Positions 15,316 to 16,888 of a stretch of DNA of 16,888 nt are shown piece by piece (position 1 is the first letter of the stretch; every line of letters starts with the position of its first letter). This DNA is from Burkholderiales bacterium (GTDB lineage Bacteria > Pseudomonadota > Gammaproteobacteria > Burkholderiales > JAEUMW01). A program made the translations under genes and the position numbers. Under the pieces are notes generated by a model that was not told where the DNA came from, made no database searches, and saw only the letters and a program-made list of their open reading frames with translations. The stretch lies in NCBI GenBank assembly GCA_016791285.1, contig JAEUMX010000066.1, forward strand, positions 1 to 16,888, read 5' to 3'.

Positions 15316-15675
15316 TTACTTCACGCCGAACACTTTCCGCGCAGCGCGACAAGCCCATGTTGGCGCCGCGCGTGTCCTGGCTCGCGTGAATGTGGGTGAT
15401 GATGCCTTTTGCATCCGTGGTGATCTGCGCTTCGCAGAAGACCTGAATCGTGTGCGCCGGCGTCACGATCACCTGCTGAGCCCTGGGAATGCCGACGCTG
15501 AAGCTGGACGACCGGGTAACAGTAACAGTCGTGGAGGGCCGTACTGCGCGAAGACAGCATCGCCCGGTTGGTCGATGAAGCGGGAATCCATGGTCGTTTC
15601 GGCAGCTGCCGTGGTCGCGCATCCAGAGACGATCGCAATGCTCGCTGCGAGCGTGGGAATCCAGGTGGAACGCAC
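15316..15675 (-). pseudogene. Small outer-membrane-type lipoprotein with two compensating frameshifts
   Basis: A GTG at 15675 preceded by GAGGAGG opens MRSTWIPTLAASIAIVSGC, a lipoprotein signal peptide with lipobox VSGC (Cys19). The text continues ATTAAAETT...DSRFIDQPGDAVFAQYGPP and then leaves the expected frame near 15533. The neighbouring frame continues with TTVTVTRSSSFSVG and IQVFCEAQITTDAKGIITH to SRCA, and near 15337 a second shift back gives KVFGVK and a stop at 15316-15318. One base missing and one extra base restore an exact 120-codon gene, so it looks like a small lipoprotein damaged recently or misread. No function is known for this kind of short Cys-containing lipoprotein. Confidence 0.6.
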
Positions 15676-15714
15676 CGATGTCCTCCTCTCATTTGGGGTC
15701 GAACGCGTACAGGC

Positions 15715-15743
15715 AGAATAAACGGCCTGTCCTTGTTGCTCAA
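15715..15743 (-). promoter_or_regulatory. Putative sigma70 promoter of the lipoprotein gene
   Basis: On the minus strand TTGAGC (15743-15738), a 17-nt spacer and TATTCT (15720-15715) lie about 40 nt upstream of the GTG start. Each hexamer matches the consensus at 4/6, and the -35 is identical to that of the antitoxin promoter. Confidence 0.5.
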
Positions 15744-15856
15744 CGGCTCGTGTGCAAGTTGGGCGTGCTTGGTCCGTCGACGAGTGCCGTGGGCTTGCTC
15801 CCCTGCGCGGCTTTCACCCGGTCGCACCTGATCGTCGGGGACGCGGAGTCGCGCCC

Positions 15857-16888
15857 TCATCCTTTGTTGAGCTCGTACTGCACCGACCGGAACAGGCGCT
15901 CGAAGCGATGCTGCTCCGCCTTCCCGACGATCTCCATGGCGGGCTTGGCGAGACACAGGGGGCGCGCATGCGTCACCTTGCGCGCCTGGATGAGCTGGCG
16001 CAGGGCGATACGGGCGAGGCCCATCCGGCGCAGGTGATCCTGGATGCGGAAGTACACGAGCTGGTTGCCAGTCGCGCCTGCGACCGTGATGGCCAGGCCG
16101 ATCGGCAGGCGGATCGACTGGCTCGCTCGTTGCGGGTTGCTCACGACGACTTCGATGCGGTCGATGCGCAGGGCATCGCGCCGCAGAGAGTCCCCGTGCT
16201 GGGCGACGAGCTGCGACACCAGATTCTCTTCCAGGAAATTGAGCGCGCCGATGCTGCCGGTCTTCTCGATGTCCTGTGCTTTCACATCACCGAGCTCGAG
16301 ACCCAGCCGGCGCTTGCAGAAGCTCTGGAAACGCGCGCCGTAGGTCGCTGCGCTCAGCGCCCACGTCACGCGGAACATGTTGCACCAGGCCCAGTGCCGG
16401 AACAGGTTCATCCAGCCGCGGTTGTCCGGGTGGTCGAACTGAGTCTCGAGCTCGAGGTCGAGGTAGACGTTTTCCATGAGCTGCATCACCGCGTTGCACA
16501 GGTAGAACCCTTCTCGCAGCTCGAGGTAGCTGTCCGGTAGCCACTGTTCGAGCGGCGCCTCGTACTTCGTGCCGGTCGCGATGGCTTTCCAGTTGGGATA
16601 GATCTGCGCATCGAGGAAGCGCAGCTGCTGGTCGTTGCGCAGCCGTTCGTAGATCGCATCGAGGGTCGCGGTATGACGCGTGAACGCCGCCGCGCCGCCC
16701 TTCGCGGAGGGGTGCCAGATCGACTGCAGCGCGACCATCAATCGCTCCACGTCGCAGAATGCGTCGGTGCGCTGCGCCGGGAGCTCGTCCTCCTCCGCCT
16801 CGGCTTCGGCCTCGACCTCGGCCTCCGCCATCTCCTTGGCCGGCTCCAGCACGCACTTGCCGATGTGATAGCCGAGCTTGCGATAGCT
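15857..16888 (-). CDS. Unrecognised protein with acidic linker (N-terminus outside window)
   Basis: The frame runs off the right edge, beginning SYRKLGYHIGKCVLEPAKE, so the GTG at 16852 is probably internal. About 343 residues are visible. After roughly 20 residues comes an acidic low-complexity linker (AEAEVEAEAEAEEDEL). A mostly helical domain rich in aromatic residues follows (YLELREGFYLCNAV, NRGWMNLFRHWAWCNMFRVTW), then an ALSAATYGARFQSFC segment. The C-terminal part is basic. I see no catalytic motif, signal peptide or clear transmembrane helix in the visible part, and I do not recognise the family. Codon use is like the intact genes of the window. The lipoprotein gene downstream has its own promoter. 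Confidence 0.65.
   Translation of the reverse strand, partial: SYRKLGYHIGKCVLEPAKEMAEAEVEAEAEAEEDELPAQRTDAFCDVERLMVALQSIWHPSAKGGAAAFTRHTATLDAIYERLRNDQQLRFLDAQIYPNWKAIATGTKYEAPLEQWLPDSYLELREGFYLCNAVMQLMENVYLDLELETQFDHPDNRGWMNLFRHWAWCNMFRVTWALSAATYGARFQSFCKRRLGLELGDVKAQDIEKTGSIGALNFLEENLVSQLVAQHGDSLRRDALRIDRIEVVVSNPQRASQSIRLPIGLAITVAGATGNQLVYFRIQDHLRRMGLARIALRQLIQARKVTHARPLCLAKPAMEIVGKAEQHRFERLFRSVQYELNKG

Noticed and set aside
15154..15399. Plus-strand open frame after the ATPase remnant
   Set aside because: It has low-complexity composition and no start signal, and overlaps the 3' end of the lipoprotein gene on the other strand.

Overview
GC-rich window with G/C-biased third positions, no tRNA or rRNA genes, and gene families typical of Pseudomonadota: a PF10023-type aminopeptidase, a periplasmic L-isoaspartyl methyltransferase, a membrane spermidine-synthase-like protein and a type I restriction locus. 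A betaproteobacterium (Burkholderiales/Rhodocyclales-like) is the best guess, by inference from style and gene content only.

Layout. (1) 1-2150: the 3' part of a zinc aminopeptidase gene (+) converges on a cytochrome P450 gene (-). (2) 2151-2950: debris with an IS630-type helix-turn-helix remnant directly upstream of the P450 and an antitoxin fragment fused to an IS1380-type transposase fragment, closed by a terminator for the next gene. (3) 2959-5356 (-): a class 3 lipase with a long charged N-terminal arm built from 11-residue repeats, a 445-bp gap, and a CDP-alcohol phosphatidyltransferase gene. (4) 5457-9550 (+): an intact block with a promoter, a PEBP/YbhB-family gene, an exported L-isoaspartyl methyltransferase gene overlapping an 821-residue membrane spermidine-synthase-like gene, a possible 31-codon ORF, and a strong terminator.

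(5) 9672-15121 (+): a damaged type I restriction island. The order is hsdR (one-base frameshift), an AbrB-like antitoxin, a PIN-domain toxin, hsdM cut after about 173 codons, then the headless and frameshifted remnant of an ABC/SMC-like ATPase. The toxin-antitoxin pair sits between hsdR and hsdM with ATGA overlaps on both sides of the toxin. It has a good sigma70-type promoter overlapping the hsdR stop codon and a perfect palindrome overlapping the -10. This nested arrangement, in which the TA promoter would also serve hsdM, is the most interesting feature of the window. The hsdM-ATPase joint looks like a deletion scar that removed most of hsdM, any hsdS and the ATPase Walker A region.

(6) 15316-16888 (-): a small lipoprotein gene with two compensating frameshifts and its own promoter, and the C-terminal part of a protein I do not recognise that runs off the window.

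The frameshifts all lie between 12.5 and 15.7 kb, while 4.8-9.4 kb reads cleanly. This means either real decay of an accessory island or local sequence error.
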